Assembly (NCBI GenBank): GCA_017590115.1
Contig: JAGGNK010003335.1
Span: 12,369,808-12,433,807 of the forward strand
Direction of reading: 5' to 3'
Source: Montifringilla adamsi
Taxonomy: Eukaryota; Chordata; Aves; Passeriformes; Passeridae
Length of the DNA stretch: 64,000 nt
The position numbers and the translations under genes are program-made. Of the stretch, positions 10,601 to 25,600 are shown piece by piece. The notes beneath the pieces were generated by a model that saw only the letters and a program-made list of their open reading frames with translations, did no database searches and had not been told where the DNA came from. The stretch's first letter is position 1; every line of letters begins with the position of its first letter.

Positions 10601-13600
10601 TGCCAGTGTGATTATTACTCTGGTTTCTTCTGATATGCCATTGCGTGCTGTGGTTTGGGTGGAGGTTTTGTCCATATGGACTCCAGTTGGGCTTGTCCCT
10701 TTCCCTGTGCAGGGATTGATTCCTCTAAGTTTTGCCACAGGGTGTGCAGGGTCAGCATTGCAGCCTCTCTGTAAGGGCTTAAAGCTCCTGTGCTTGGTAA
10801 TGGTACATTGTGTAGAGGAAACTTTGGTGATCTCTGCTTGCTTCGTTTCAAATATTTCTTAAGCTTGGGTTTTTTTTCAATCAAATTGCTTTTGATTTCA
10901 CAAAATGTTCTTTAAAATATGAATCTTTGCTAATGAGAATTATTATTTCTGGCTTCCATCACAAGCAGTTACTAATTTTGCTTTGTTGTTGTTCTTAGTC
11001 TCCTCATTTTACCTTTACATGCAGCATTCCCAAGCAAAGGTTATTTCCCAATTCCTCTCTTTCCTTCTCTCTGTGTCTGTTCATTTCTCAGTGCACAAGC
11101 GTTGGGGCTGAGTGAAGTAATGAACCATGGATCACTCAGACTTCTTTCCATTCTCCCTTCATTAAGAGCAGTACAGAGGTAGGAGCTGACCTTTTAACTG
11201 TCTGTCAGCAGCAGTCACTGTATGGGAATTGCATCCATTGCTGCCTCGTTTCTATGACCAGAGTTAAAGGATCTGGATCCCCTGGGACAGGAGCTGTATG
11301 GACAGCTCAGTGCTGAGGTTAAAACTGCTCTTTGTCTTAAACGCTGCTAACTCAGTGAGGTTGTGCTGTAGCTGGAGGGAAGTTCCATCTCCTGAAGACT
11401 CTTGGGGCAGCTTTAGCAATGCCCTTCCAGGCTTGTTCTGGGAGTATTTTATTAGGGAGAGCTTGCCCCAGTTGCTGCCTCTCCTTTGTGAGGGCAGAGG
11501 GTGAATAACCTGTTCTGCTGAAATGGCAGGAGCTGGGAGTGGCCTGTCCTAGGCACAGGGCACCTGTGACACCATCTGTGGGGTTGGTTGTGTTAGTGGA
11601 TAACTTCTTTTTAGAATCACAGAATGATTTGGGTTCAAAGGGGCCCTAAAGACAATGTAGTTCCAATGCCCTGCCATGGGCAGAGAATATTCTGTTAGAT
11701 GACATTGCTCAGAGTTCCATCCAACGTGACCTTGAACACTTCCAGGGATCCAGGGGCAGCCACAGCATCTCCGGGCTGCCTGTACCAGGGCCTCACTACC
11801 TTCACAGGGAAGAATTTCGTTCTCACATTTAATCTGAACCTTCTCACAGATTATGGCCATTCCCCCTTGTCCTGTCACTCTGTGTCATTGTAAGAAGTCC
11901 CTCTCCAGCAGACTGTCAGGCCCAGGCTATCCAGGCACCTTCAAATGTCATCTTTCCCTCAAGTTCATTTTGGTAGGGTTTATTTCTGGTAAAAAAGTTT
12001 TTGATCTTGAGCCAGTTCAGCCATGTCTGGCATTAGTGGCTTGTAGAAATTAGATGGACTTCTATAATTTCGTCGTGTTAGGAAAAAATTAATGATCACC
12101 AAACTTAAAGGAATAAAAAGTGGTGGTGGGGGCAGGCTGTGGACTGATCCTCAGCAAGCTTCCAGTTCTAACTGATAAGAAGTAGGTATTGGGAACAACT
12201 TTATCCTGGGCATAGGTGGAATGCAGGGAGAAGCATGAGAGTTGCTGGTCTGGGAATGAGAAGGTTTGAAAAGAGCACTGGAAGTTTATGGGGCAGAGTT
12301 GTTGCTGTTTCTGCCCCTGGCAGTGATGTTTGGGCCGGCTCCTGTGGGGTGTGACTTACCTGCAGCTACCAGTGTGGTGAGATCTGCTCAGGAGATATCC
12401 CTATCCCATGCTGCTGCTGCAGGGCCCTGGGCAGGTATCTGCTGTACACTCAGAGGAAAAGGTTATTAGTGTCATTGTTTACACTGCATTAGTTAATTAC
12501 CCTTTGGATGTGGCCTCCTCCTTTTATTTTCGTCCTTGGCTTTGATTCTTTTCAGTTTGTGCCTGAAACAGGCTTGGCAGAATCTTCCTCCATTATTTTT
12601 GGGGGATCAGTGGCTTCTTTCTTGCTTTTCTTCATCGTCCTTATACACAGTCTCTTGCTGCCCCAGCCTTTCTGCAAATCATGTTCTGTCCCTGGCTTCA
12701 TTAAGTAACATTGTTTATCATTAAGTCAGGAATAAACTGTGATAGGGCTTTCTTGGCCAAATATTTCCACGATGGCTTTCCAAAGCAGGTCTGAGTTGGA
12801 AGTGTGCAGGGCTACAATGGCTGCAGATCAGTGCCTGATCTCTGGACAGATGTCTCTTTGGCTATATGAAATTGCAGATTTGAAATTGCCTGTAACAGCA
12901 GACATATCTCTACCCCTTTGTGTGCAGTTCAGTCTTGCTGTGGCTCTGCCAAGGTGGTCACATCCCTGGTCACGCTGTTGGGGCACGTGGGGTGTCTGCA
13001 GCTGCGTCTCCAGCTGCACTGGAGAGGCTGGTGCTGCTCTGATTTTTATTCAGAGATGTCCAGTGCTGCAGGAAAGGTGCACCCTGTGGCTGTCAGCATT
13101 GTCTGTGTTTGTGGGCTTCTGCTTTGTGCCACTTCATCCAGCAAGATGAATGGATTGAACAACAGCTTCCAGTGACAGAGACAAGAGTGGTTACTGGATA
13201 AAGGGTTATTTTTTTCCACTTTTTAATGATGTGGTTATTTTCAAAGAAGGAAGATTAGTGACAGACAGTTGAAGACTGACAGTATGGTTACCAAAATAAA
13301 AACACTTGGAAATTTAAGCTTTCTTTGCTTGATATGTTTCATTATTTGCTGTATGGTGACAATTTCAGGAGGGTAAAGATACTTGGCTTTCAAATAGAAA
13401 ACTTCCTCATGAAACTGAGCACGTGTTTGCTATTTCACTTAGTGAGTTGCAGACTGGTGCGTTTGGTTGACGTAGTACAGATTCAAGAGTTGACTTTGCA
13501 GGTGGTTTTTGTGTCATCTTGCTGCTGAATCTTGGCTTGTGACCCCTTCCACAGTGATCATTTGGGGTCTTTGGTGGAGAGGGTTTGATAAAAAACATCT

Positions 13601-16600
13601 GCAAGGTGCAGTCTTGTTTGGTCCAAAAATAGCACAGAGTGATCAGAAATGCTGCGTATCGTCTCACGTTTAGGCTGTAGCTTGTCCCATCTGAGCAGCA
13701 AATAATTGCCAAACATTTGATAAAAGAGTAGACAGTACTGACTCCCTTGAGGAGAGCATCTGACAATACAAAACTTTGTTGTTCCTCATCAGTGGAGAAG
13801 GCCCTGTCCTTTCCTTCCTCACTAACCAAGGCTCTTACCTGGTTTAATTTCTTCAGTGTATTTCCACTGGGTTACAACATGGATTTTACCCACTCTGCTT
13901 CACAAATTTTCTTGTTATTTAAATGCTTGAATATTTCCATGCTCTGAAGGTGAACAGTGCTGTGATCAGATGTACGGGACTACAATTGAAATTTTTTTAA
14001 AAACTTTGGCTTTTCCTAGCTCACAGAAAAGTCACTGTTACTGCAGTGCTAAATTTTTGGCCATCAGGATTTATCAGCAGTTTAATCTTGGCATATTAAA
14101 TTCTAATTTTTATAGGAGTGAAACTTGTTGTATTCTTACATAAGACATATGTGCTTTGGGGCTATGATTTTTCTATCATGCTGCAGAGTTTAAAGGAAGA
14201 GACTTAACTGTACCTGGAAAGGACAATAATTGCTGCTTTTGCTCCTCTGCTGTTGGCTATTCAGTGTTACACGTTTTGAAAGTCCCTAGCAGATTTTTTT
14301 CCGTGTAAAGAAAAAAAATGTTAAGGCATCTCTGGCAGGTTGGTGGGATTTAGGGAGACTAGAGAGGAAAAATATGCAAGACAGTGACCTGCTGCAGTGC
14401 ATCCTGTCACAAGGCTTCCCGCAGGACATGATGCTTCCTGATCTGCCTCTGTGACCTCTGGTGGGGACTTTGTGGTGGGTGATGGTGAGTCCAGCACCAG
14501 ACTGCTAATGCTGGGGAAATGAGAGAGGAAACTGGGCAGGAATGAGAATAGCTGCTGACTTCTTAGAAAGAGGTTTAGACATTGTCTGAATAGTTTCTTG
14601 AAAGCCACCTTTTCACTGGGATGGGGTGTTGGAGGTTGACAAAGAGTTGATTTAAATGCAGACTTGCCTAAGGGCAGGGGCTGTGGATGTCGTTCAGGTG
14701 GATCAATGTGAATGGCTCTGGCAAACCTCCAGTGAGGTTTTACTGCTCTGTCCAGTGCCTGTGCTCAGGTTACAGTTGTCAGGAAGATGCTCATCTATTG
14801 TATGTGTATGCTCAGCATCGGAGATAATCAGCTGGGATATACAAGTGCCCCTCAAAGCCTAGGCTGGAAATCTGTAAAAAAAAATTTGAGGCCAAAGTCA
14901 CATTTACAAGAACTCAAGCAGGGAAACAGACTTAAAAAAGAAGGGATTTGCATCTGAAAGTGCATCTGCATTCTAAAAGCAACAGCTGAGGCAGCACCTC
15001 TGGTCCTGTGCTCACAGATACAGCTGGAGACACAGAGGCTGCAGCAAGGCAGTGGCAGAGAGAAGGGGCTGCAGCCCCCTGCCCGGTGCTGTTCACATTC
15101 CCTCTTCCTGAACTCCTGCTCAGCAATAAGTTATTGTGTGGCTTTCGATGAGTGAGTGAGAAGAATTTCAATAATGTAGTCTGTAACATCATTACGTGCC
15201 TTTTTTTCATGTGACAGGGTTTGTTCTTTTGTGTTTTCTTTAACCACATGAAGAAGACCCATAAAACTCAATGAGAAACGGAATATACCTTTTATTAGAG
15301 AGGTCTGTTGTGTTTTAGTTGCTGGGATGTTGAACTGGGTATGGCAAGAGACGTGCCTGGAGCAGGGTGGTTAGCAGGATGGAGAAGTGAAGCAGAAGGG
15401 TGTGTGTTTGTGCTGTAACAACTTTAATGAGGAGCATATTGCTTGTACTTATGGCAGCAAAAATACCTGGGGTGCTTCTTGGAGCTCTTAAAATGCTGAA
15501 CCCACCTGGGACATGTTGGTGGGTGATGCTAGACAGGCAGGATACCCCACAGCTGGGTACAGGGACTTTTATATCCTGTGAAAACCTATTGTATCTCGTC
15601 TTGGCTCAATGATTCACAACACCAAAGCTCCTAGATCCTCTCCTTGGCAGAGGTCCTGCTGGTGAAGCACATGCAGCCAGAGAGGCTCCGTGCTTCGCAA
15701 ACGGCGCGGGATCTGCTCTCGACTCTTGGGTAGTGACACAGAAATGGCATTAAACAGCTTTAGGGTTTGTGTATTGAAAGATTTCGGTGTTCTTGTGGCT
15801 GCTGAACAGCCCTGAGAAGCTGAGTGGATTTGGGTGACTGTGTCTGCAGAGTTGATACTTGTGAGCAGCTTGTGGAGACAGACAAGGTCAGTGTTGTGTC
15901 TGTATGTGTCCTAGAGCGAGGTGCCTGCTCTTAAACTCCCTTTCTGCTCCTTAGTTTTGGGGCAGAGCAACACCAGATCTGCTCATACAAGCTAAACATC
16001 AGTATATAAATTTTTTTTGTGATTGTGCCTGTCTTTGGTTTCAAAGCTTCTGGTGAAGCTTTTTCCTGAACACATATGAGAAGCAGGAAAGTTACTAACT
16101 TGTAGATACCAACTTTTTTTTTTTTTACTCCCCAGTTGATAAACACTTGCTGTTCTTACCATGTTTCAGACAGGAAAATTTCACTGTCTCTTACTTTTTC
16201 CATATGTTGCAACCTTTGAAATTAACAAACTCGTGTTGGTAAAATAATGGGTTCTAGTAGTGACTCCAAATATTTTCCTGTTCAAATGTGTGACGTTTGA
16301 GTGCAGTCATTTACCAGAGGTCACAGTTACTTACTGAAAAAATAACAAAAACCTTCTCAAATCCTCTTATTGTTTTGTTCTTGCAGAAGAATGGGGAGAA
16401 CCATTGTGTTCTTTGAAGGTGTAGGAGCCACTAAGTAAAATCAGGACTTGCTTTTTAATGTAAATGTCTCTGCTGTCCCGTGTAATCTGCACACAGGGGG
16501 GGAGGCAAATCTCTTCAAAAGCATCTGGAGCTTTAGTGATTTCTTGTATTCTGGTTTTTCCCCAAAGATCCAAGCCAAGAAGAAACCTCCAGTGAAGTAT

Positions 16601-19600
16601 GAAGTTGGGGATCTTGTTTGGGCCAAGTTCAACAGACGCCCATGGTGGCCATGCACAATTTGTCATGACCCAGTGCTGGACTGTCACTCAAAAATGAAAG
16701 GTACTGTATCTACTCAGACCACAAAGAGGAGGTGTTGTGTATGGCAGGATGCTGCAGTTTTTAATTAATTTTAAAAGCATTTCTAGCCTTTGAAAGGTGT
16801 GAAGAAATAGGCTGTGCTATGGAAAACAAGAAAGTAAAGCTAAATGAGGGAGGTGGCAGGGAGAAGAAGGGGCTGGGGGTGATGAAGTGGCACAGAGAGC
16901 TGTTGGACATTTAGGCTTTTATTCCCAGACTGTAGGAAGGACAGATAGCTGGGCTAAGCTCAGGGCAGTGCAGAAGAGCAACCTCTCAAAAAATTATGCA
17001 GAGGAAAAGGAGATGAATCAGAGAGGTGGAACAGGTGAGGAAGCAGAGCAGGGAAAATTGGAATGTGTGAGGACACAGAGTTGTTCTTGGAGAACGGGAG
17101 GCTGGAAAGGCTGAGGAGTGGAGTGTGGGGTAGTGCAGTGTAGTTGCTACGTGCCTGAGGGTGTGATGGGAGCATGTGCATGGAAGTGAAATTTTTGGGT
17201 CTTGTTTAGCACAAAAAATTAGGGAGCTGTTGATAGGGAAATTCTGGAAAAAGCCAAGAGATGGAGTCATGTATGTGAATGTTTAGGGTATAGTGTGAGT
17301 GAGCGGAGTGCAAGGAGAAGAGATGGACAAATACAACAGAGCTGTGTGTGCTTGACCACAGGAGAGAGCCAGGAAGGGAGAAAGATCAAGACAGAGATAG
17401 GTGAGTGATGAAGAGAACAGAAGGGAAATGAGGAATTGTTTGCTTTTAGTGTCATACCAGATGCCACGGGGAGACTGCCACAAACAGAAAGGCTTATTTG
17501 TTCCTGGTTTCCCCTTCTGATTCTTTTTATTCTCTGGGCAACTAGAAACCCCTTGAACTGGTGTCCTCTGCCACTGACAGCTCTAGACTGGTGAGATTGC
17601 CACTCACTACTGTATTTGTCTCCAGGTTTTGTGGCCCTTGCCAGCCTAAGCACAAAAAGTGCTGTGCATGAGTGGAGTTCTTTCTGAGTGGCCATCAGCT
17701 CAGAGCCATTGCTGTTTCTCTACAAATGAAGTAGCTTTTCCTACATGGTGCTCACATCATCCCCAAGCTTGGTTGCTGAAGTCTTCTTTCTTCACCTCCC
17801 CCTTCATCCTTTGGGGAGGCATTTATCCTGATTCTAGAGAATAGTGAATGTGATGTTTTAAATAGTTTGTTTCCAGCTCTCAAAATCCTGTCAGAGATGT
17901 TTCCAGAAGATATGCTGATATATTGTCCCCTCACATTTCTCCTCCTGAAGTTTTGGGCAGGATTTAATGTATATAGCTGTCCAGTATTCCCCTCTCAGCC
18001 TGTGCATGAGGATTGTTAATAAAGGAATTCTACAGGGAGGAAAAGCTCTGTCAGCAAGTTCCAGGAAGGCCTGATCTCCAGCCACATGATGAACTCTCCC
18101 ATCATTGTTTTATCTGTGTTCAAACCAGTGGAGTTCAGGGGAAAATGGTGTTTTCCGGCTGTGTGTAATCTGCTTGTCCTCCCTTCCCAATGCCAAAGTG
18201 GCAAGGCAGGTGGAGCTGAGCTCTGGCACTTTTGGGCAGGAGGAGCTGGGCTCTGTGTGCACTGTAGGAAGCACAGTCCTGCTGCCTTGGCTCTCCTGTT
18301 GCCAAGGGAACAAGCCCTTCAAAACAAGGCAGGTCGCTTCAACCTTGTCACTTGTGCTGAAAGCTCTTCTCTTGGGATTAGAGGAATGGTGTTTAGTTAA
18401 AGGCAGTTTACCTTTTCTCAGCAAGCTCTTGGCTTGGAAGATTTTTGGAGCTGGAAGGTATAGGCTCAATGACTTGAGTCCCAGAACTGTGAATGGGGTG
18501 GATGAAGCCTGTGATCTTTGCACTTGGTTTGATGTTCTTCTGGTCATTGTTTGTCATCCTCTGACTGGTCTTGGTTAGAATCTCAATTTCAACATCACTT
18601 AGGGTCAGGCTGCCACACTGTGCTGGCACCCTGGAAGAGGTAGCACAAACCAAATGGGCTGGAAGTGTAATCTGAGTGACTAAATCCTGTCCAGAAGGAT
18701 GTCAGTTCTGGGTGTTCCCAGCACCGTTGTGCTTTCCCAACGGTCAAGTGCTCTGGACTGTTTAATCATTAATCAGGGAGTAGCAGAAAAAATATATTCT
18801 GCCTGGTGTGTTGTGTCTCTCAAGGAAAAAATATTTACATATCTTTACCTTTTTTTTTTTTTTTTGCAAGCAATCTTTGCTGTAGGAAGATGACCAGTCA
18901 TAGGCATGTTAATCAACTGTAAAAGAAAAAAAAAAAAAAAAGCCCAAACAATTTAAAAATAGACTAGCAATGTAGAATATAGACAGCAGCAAACAAAGGG
19001 GTCTCCCTTAGTTGTGAGTAGAAATCCCCATAACTGTCATTTATGTGGGAATGTTGTTAAGCAAAATGTAATTGAAAATTACCTCTCAAATTGTTACTGT
19101 TTTCTGTGTCTCTTTTTGTGTCTTTATTCTGTTACATACAAGGGGTAATTCTGTTAAATTTCTTGAAATAGTTTCCGGTCAGAGACCATACCGAGAGTAC
19201 TATGTGGATACCTTAGGAGAACCTTCAGAGAAAACCTGGGTTCCTGGGAAAGCTGTTGTCCTCTTTGAAGGGAGACATCAGTTTGAAGAGCTGCCTGTTC
19301 TCCGGAAAAGAGGAAAGCAAAAGGAAAAAGGATACAAACACAAGGTGAAAGAGCTGTTTTCTGTAATATGTTTTTATTTCTTTGAATCTGCACAGTACAA
19401 AATATTCCTTTATGCCTGAATTTGTACTTTGACAGCTTCTGTGAGACTGACTGCAGCAAGTCAGCAAGGAAAGGGATTCTTTGTGTCCTTACAACAGCAT
19501 CGTTTATAAACTGCCAGGAGTTTCCAGACTCTCTTCTGTGCTGGGGTGTGGCCTCCTGCTTCTATTGCCCTGGACAGCTCTGGAAGGCAGAGGAATCTGG

Positions 19601-22600
19601 GCTCTATTGGTGTGGGATCTGTTCAGCAGCACAGCCCTCTCCTGCTGTGGATTGCAGCACTGCTAAAAAACTTCTGTGCTCCCTGGCAGCCTCCTTTGGC
19701 TGATCTGAATCAGAGGTGGAGTTGCATGCTTCACTAGATCACTGGCAGAGATAAAGCAGTGGGATTTTTAGCACTGCTTCAGTAATTCTCTTTATAGAAA
19801 CCTGTTAGGACTTATAATTTGACTTGGAAAATGCTTTGTCAGTGAGCCTGTGGGAATGAGTTTTGTGGCTCATCGCACCATCTCCGTTTCCAAACATAAC
19901 AGCCCAGAGCAGTTGTAGCCAGTTAATGTAATGTGACACAGGGGTCTGGTCTATGTCTTTAGGAAGGTGACTGCAGAAATTAACTCGTTAGAATTGCTGA
20001 AGTGAAGAACTACAGAGGCTACTGTGTTGCTGTAAGAGAGCAAATAGTTATACTAGGCAACGGTATCTGGTTTTTCTTTTTCTCTGTGTTAGTGCAGAAC
20101 CATCAGATTGAATGTGCTCTTGCAGATGTGAGTCCCTGGGGGCAGTGGCCTTATTTGGTTTTTCTTTTCCAAGGGCATGTTCAGTATCTTCTTTAAGGAC
20201 TTCTCTCCTTGTGCTCTCAACAACTAGTGACATGCTCCCAAGTAACTTCTCTGGTTCTAGAAGTGCTGTGTGGCTGAAATCTCATTCTATATGTAAATGG
20301 AGTGCCAGCATGCCTGCAGTAGAGGGAATCAAATGTTTGTTACTCACATAAATGTCCATCTTTGCACCCCTGGAAACCAAAATTGATGCAGAGCTGAGAG
20401 TATTTGGCCGGATTGCTATCCGGCTTCGTGAAACTTCTTGAGTCTGCTGAGATGAGACTTTGTTGGTTTGGGTTTTTCTTTAGAAGAAAAGTGTCAGCAA
20501 TGTGAGTTGTTCCTCCTGCCTTGGAATTGGATTTGATTTTAGAAGCAGTTGTGAAGCTTTTGGTTTGCTGTTGTGCAGCCAAAAACTACATATGCAGATA
20601 AGAAACAAGTTTCATGTTAATTTTGAGTATTAGCAGAGGTTCCTGTTAAGTATGCAGAGAGCTTTTTGGTTTTTCTAAAGATACAGAGTTAAACTGGGAG
20701 ACTTCTCAGGAATGAACATTGTGAACTTGATAGAGCACATCTTAGATGTGTGTGGATCTCATGTTAGTCCCGAGGTGAGTTGATGGAGAGGGCAGATCGT
20801 GCTCTGAATTCAGGGGATGCAGGAAGAATCAACAATGAGGACAGCAAACAGGTCTGCTCAGATATTTTGAGGAAAAAAATGCTGTATTTGCCTTGTGAGG
20901 CTTGCTGGCTGTAGCTTTGCATTTCTGTGCCAGGGATCCATACCATATGCATTGCCCTTTACAGGCTGTTGTGTTCAGGGTGTGTTGGCATGCCAAGACA
21001 TCCGATTCTTGGAAGACCTTTACTTGCCAGGGACCTTTCTACTGTTTTGGGAATGCACAGGGCTGAGCTGGAATGCAGGGTGCTTACCCAGCAGTACTTC
21101 TGTGTCTGCCAGACACAGTTGCAGGGAATTGTCTTAAAGATGCAAAATGCAGGAATGTCACTGTGTTCTGTGCCTTGTGCTCCTCGCTTTTGTCTCTTTC
21201 GGTACCTACTGAAATTTTGTCTTTTTTTTTTTTTTTTGTCTCCAACTTTTAAGGTTCCTCAGAGATTTAGGGCTAAATGGGAAGTCAGTGTTGGACAGGC
21301 AGAAGACATTCTTCTCGGGGGGCCAGAGGATCAGAAGTGCAGCCAGAACTCCAGCGAGCCGGACAGCGAGAAGGACGTGCAGCTGGAATACTACACCAAT
21401 GGCCCTGGAGCAGAAAGGGACACGCAAATGAACGGCTGCTTAAAATCCTTGGCTTTTGACTCCAGACACGTGGCCAGTGAAAAAGGAAAATTGCACATCA
21501 AGCCACAGGTGAAAACAACCTCTGAAAGCAGAAAAAGGACTAGAGTAAAAAAGAATGGCGCCAGAGGGGAAGAATCGAGGGAAGAAATCAAAGACAAAAC
21601 ACCAGAGAGCGTAGTTAGAAACGTGATTGTTGGGGACCTGCCAGAGAAACACGCATCTCACGAGCTTCGCCGGATTGCCAACAGCCTGACAGCGTCCAGT
21701 AGCACCAGGGAAAACCATTTGCTGTCTTCCTTTGGAGAAAGACGTTTTGAAAAGACACCTCTAAAACTAGACTATGAGAATCGTAAAAGTGATGCTCTGA
21801 AAAACACCCTCCAAGGAGATTTGTTTTCCAGCCCATCTTTTGAGAGAGAGAAGAGTTCCCTGGGCATTTTGTGCAGTTCCAAATTACAAATACACTATTC
21901 TGCTTCTGATGCTGGTGTTGAGAAAAAACAAACTGAATCAGATTCATCCTCTTCCCTCTCTGATGATGGGAACAGTGATGTAGATACCATGGACCAAAGT
22001 TCAGAGAGAGCCTCTAGTGCTCTTGAAGTTAGTGATTCTTCAGATAAAGTGGAGAAGGACTTTCCTATGACATCAAGTGGAAACATTAAACTTTCGATGT
22101 ATCTTTCTCAGAAGAGCAGCAGAAGGGCCAGGAAGAAGTCGCACAGAGATCGCAAAGCTCTGGGAGGTTCAGTAACCAACAGACTTGATGCTGAATTTGC
22201 AGATGGGGAGCTTGAAGTAGGATTGTCTGATGCTGAAATGTCATTGACACCTCTTGAGTGCTCTTCAGATGTGAGAAATTACAATCTTTCCCTAGCAAAC
22301 AAGCACACTACCCCCCAAAGTGTTTCCAAGGACAGCTCCTGGCCTGCTGTTACAAATCAAGCAATCTTGAAACCGAAAAGCATGAAATTACCTGGAACCA
22401 GGAGTATAAAATGTAAACATAAAGAAAAGGTTGCTGTGTTGGAGCCTTCTCTTGCAGAAGAGGAGGGTGGTGTGAATCGCTGTTCTTCAGACACCAAAGG
22501 TTTCTCTGGCCTTTCAAGAGATTCTCTTCAGAGAAGTGGAAAAGTTGATGGTCAGAAACTGTTAAACAACATGCATGAGAAACCCAGGGATTCTGCTGAA

Positions 22601-25600
22601 ATCGAAACAGCTGTGGTGAAGCACGTTCTGTCGGAGCTGAAGGAGCTGTCGTATCGGTCCATGAACGATGATGCCAGTGACTCTGGCACTCCAAAGGCCA
22701 CAGTACCTTTGCTTTTCTCTTCTGCTTCTGGTCATGGTCGTTTGCCTATTGAACCAGATTACAAATTCAGCACCTTGTTAATGATGTTGAAGGATATGCA
22801 TGACAGTAAGACAAAAGAGCAGCAACTGATGACTGGTCAAAATATAATCCCATTTCGAAATACCAGCACAGGTGATGGTTCTGGAAGCAATTCTGCAAGT
22901 GGTCTCAAGTCTTTGTCTATTGTAGGTCCCCCATATAAAATAGAAAAAAATGGAGATTGTGTCCAGGAAACAGTAACTCCAAACTCTGCTATAAGCAACT
23001 CCTCATTTTCACGCAGTCCTCCAACCAAGTTGACAGGGATTGGTACTGGTAAAAGGGAGCCTGCGAGTGCTGCTGTTTCTGGGACAAACGGCACAAATTG
23101 CATGTCCAAACGCAACTGTTCAAAATCTAAGCAGTCATCAAAGCTTGGAGATAAAACAGTTTCAAACAGAAAGGACTTAAAACCAGGAGGGCCAAGTAAG
23201 TTGCTAAGTCGGTTACCCAGAGATTCAGGAGAACATGCATTCCGTGGGCACAGTTCGGTTACCAGTCCTCTAGGGAATGAGGCAGAAGATACTGAGAGGA
23301 AAGAGTGTATTGATTTAACAGAGCATTCAACTGATGAAGACTCTGCCTGTTTATCTGATGACAATTTAGGTCGTATTGGAAGGAGACCTGAAGCTGGTAG
23401 AAATAATGAGAGCTGCAATTCTGCTGAAAATGGGGAGAGTCCAGACTTGGATTCAGAGGCAAATAGTGAGAGCTCTCTTGGTGATGAGTCTAATGATATC
23501 AATCACGTAGCACCCAAAAAGCGATGGCAGCGTTTTAACCAAAGCAGTGCTAGATCTAATAAGCACATCAGTAGATCTAGGGAACAAGGAAACTTGGAGA
23601 GTGCCTTTGGCCTGAATTCTCGTGGCTTTTCACTGAAGGGAAATGAGTGCTTGGGACGTAGGCATTCCCCTCATTCAAAGGTGCTTGAGGGAGACTTGGC
23701 AGTTCAGGACTTTGAGAATCGTTTAGACTTAGTTGATAAACGTTTGAATGTATGTGGTAAGCCAAACACCAGTGTGATGGACTCAGAAACAGAGCTTGGC
23801 AACTTTGCTCCCCAGTCTGAATTCTCTGCACAAGGTAAGGGAGCTGGACTTGCGCCAGAGTATTTGTATACATTTTACACTTTTTCATTTAAAGGCTAAG
23901 TTACAGAACTTGTGGCTGTCTGACAATGTGAAGATATCTACGTCTGAGCAGAAGAAAGTGTGGGACCTTGGTTTCAGTTCTCTGTAAGCATGGAGGACAA
24001 AGGAGACAGAGTAATTATGAGTTTGTACTCAGGTTATTGGTCAGAAAATTTTGTACACATTAAAAATCTTTAGTTCTTCTGCAGTGAAAGGTAAAAAAAG
24101 AGTTCTTCAGAGCCTGGGATTTTTTTTTTTTAACTTTCACCTTCATAATGTGTTCCTTAGAGCCACAAGTTTGGTGTTAGTGGGATAGGTCAGTGCTAGA
24201 AAGTTCCAGGAAACTGAGCCTCAATGGCTGCTCTGTTTTTTATCTTTCATAGTGCTGTTTGACATAGTTTGTTTTTGGTTTGTTCTGTAGGATTTCTTCA
24301 AGATGATGTGTTGGGAGTTTTTTGGGTTTTAGTGTGGAATTTTATTAGTTGCTCATAGTGACTTGTGGAGCCCCACAGATTTCCTAATTTACAGTTCTGC
24401 TGTGGCTGCCTGATGGGTGAAAGAGAGAGCAGAAGAGAGGGAAGCTGCCAGGGAGGCTGGGCTGGAGGTGGGTCTGGAATATGGCAGACAGAAGAAAGGC
24501 AGCAGCACTGGAAGGGAAATTGCGTAGGAAGGAGGAGGCTTCTGAGGACCAAAAGGCAAGAGAGGCCTGCCTCCCCCACAGAGGTGGGGATAATTGGTTA
24601 AAGCCAAAGGAAGAAATAAAAGGATGTGTGGAAGGAACAGGGCCAACAGAACCATATTCAACTTGTACCATCCTCTGGTTTCTGCAGGGAATCTGGGGAA
24701 ACGCGCCTTAATAAAACCAATAAAATTAGTTTTTTGCATAGGTTTCACCACACTAAATTGTTCTAATCTAATTGTGATATCGTAAAATAATACAACTCGT
24801 CATAATTTTGAGCCTGTGTGCATTCTGTCACTTATGTGTTCTCTCAGTGCAGATTTTGATGTGTGTATTTTGCTTTTTGTGGTTGCTGGAGGCAGCCTGC
24901 ACTTCTGTTTCAATTGTGGCAAAGGCAGCTCCTGGCTTGGTGGTTGTGGGACCTGCCGAAGGCAAGTTGCAGCAGGCACAGAAAACAAACCTATAGGGTG
25001 TAACACCTGGGGTAAAAGTTCTGGTTTTAAGTCATGACCAGTTTAATCATTCACTGACTCTGGCTGGGTCTGTGTGTTTTTGAGGACTGAAGTCTCTATA
25101 GAGCAGGTGAGAGGATGCGTGTTCTGGGCTGTGCTGTGGGTTCTTCCTTCACACCAAGATCCAGGCAGCTTCTTAAAGCTTCATGATGCCTTGGCAGTTG
25201 AAGCATCCCTGCAGTGATGCTGTGTGAGGTGAAGATGAAGGTCTGCAGAGCAAGCTAGGGAAGAGGAGGTGCTGAGAGGCAGTAAAGTTAGGGGGATAGT
25301 GACAGAGGAAGGCAGCAGGCTCTGGGCGTGGAGGTGACAGTGGAGAGGAGTGTACAGGGTGTTGGTGCTGCACACAGGGATGCAGCAGCAGCAGCAGTCA
25401 GGGCCTGGGTTTGCTGGCAAAAGTACCAGATCAGAAACTGCAGCATAAACTAATTCCTCTGCCCTAAATAGCACGTGAGCCCTGTTCACACCCACCCCCC
25501 TTTGTACAGATGTGCTGTGGGGAGGCACCAGTGCCACTGTCAGGGCTGCTGTAACATCCCAGTGCTGGTGGGACTCTAATGCTGTGTTGAGACCATTCCT

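Larger units (their letters stand above)
1608..16567 (+). other. NSD1: NSD1 intron after first coding exon (15 kb)
   Basis: The longest intron, phase 0. It holds the end of the CpG island (to about 1850), an A15 tract (3073-3087), a T18 tract (3376-3393), an A-rich AAAG/AAAT stretch (8845-8892), a hairpin-forming palindrome (10208-10244) and an old CR1 fragment (11613-11960). No conserved exon, tRNA or other gene was recognised. Open frames here are short and resemble no family I know. Confidence 0.75.

Noticed and set aside
22837..23502. 221-codon minus-strand frame inside the large NSD1 exon
   Set aside because: Antisense to a well-supported coding exon, serine/leucine-rich shadow, no recognisable domain.
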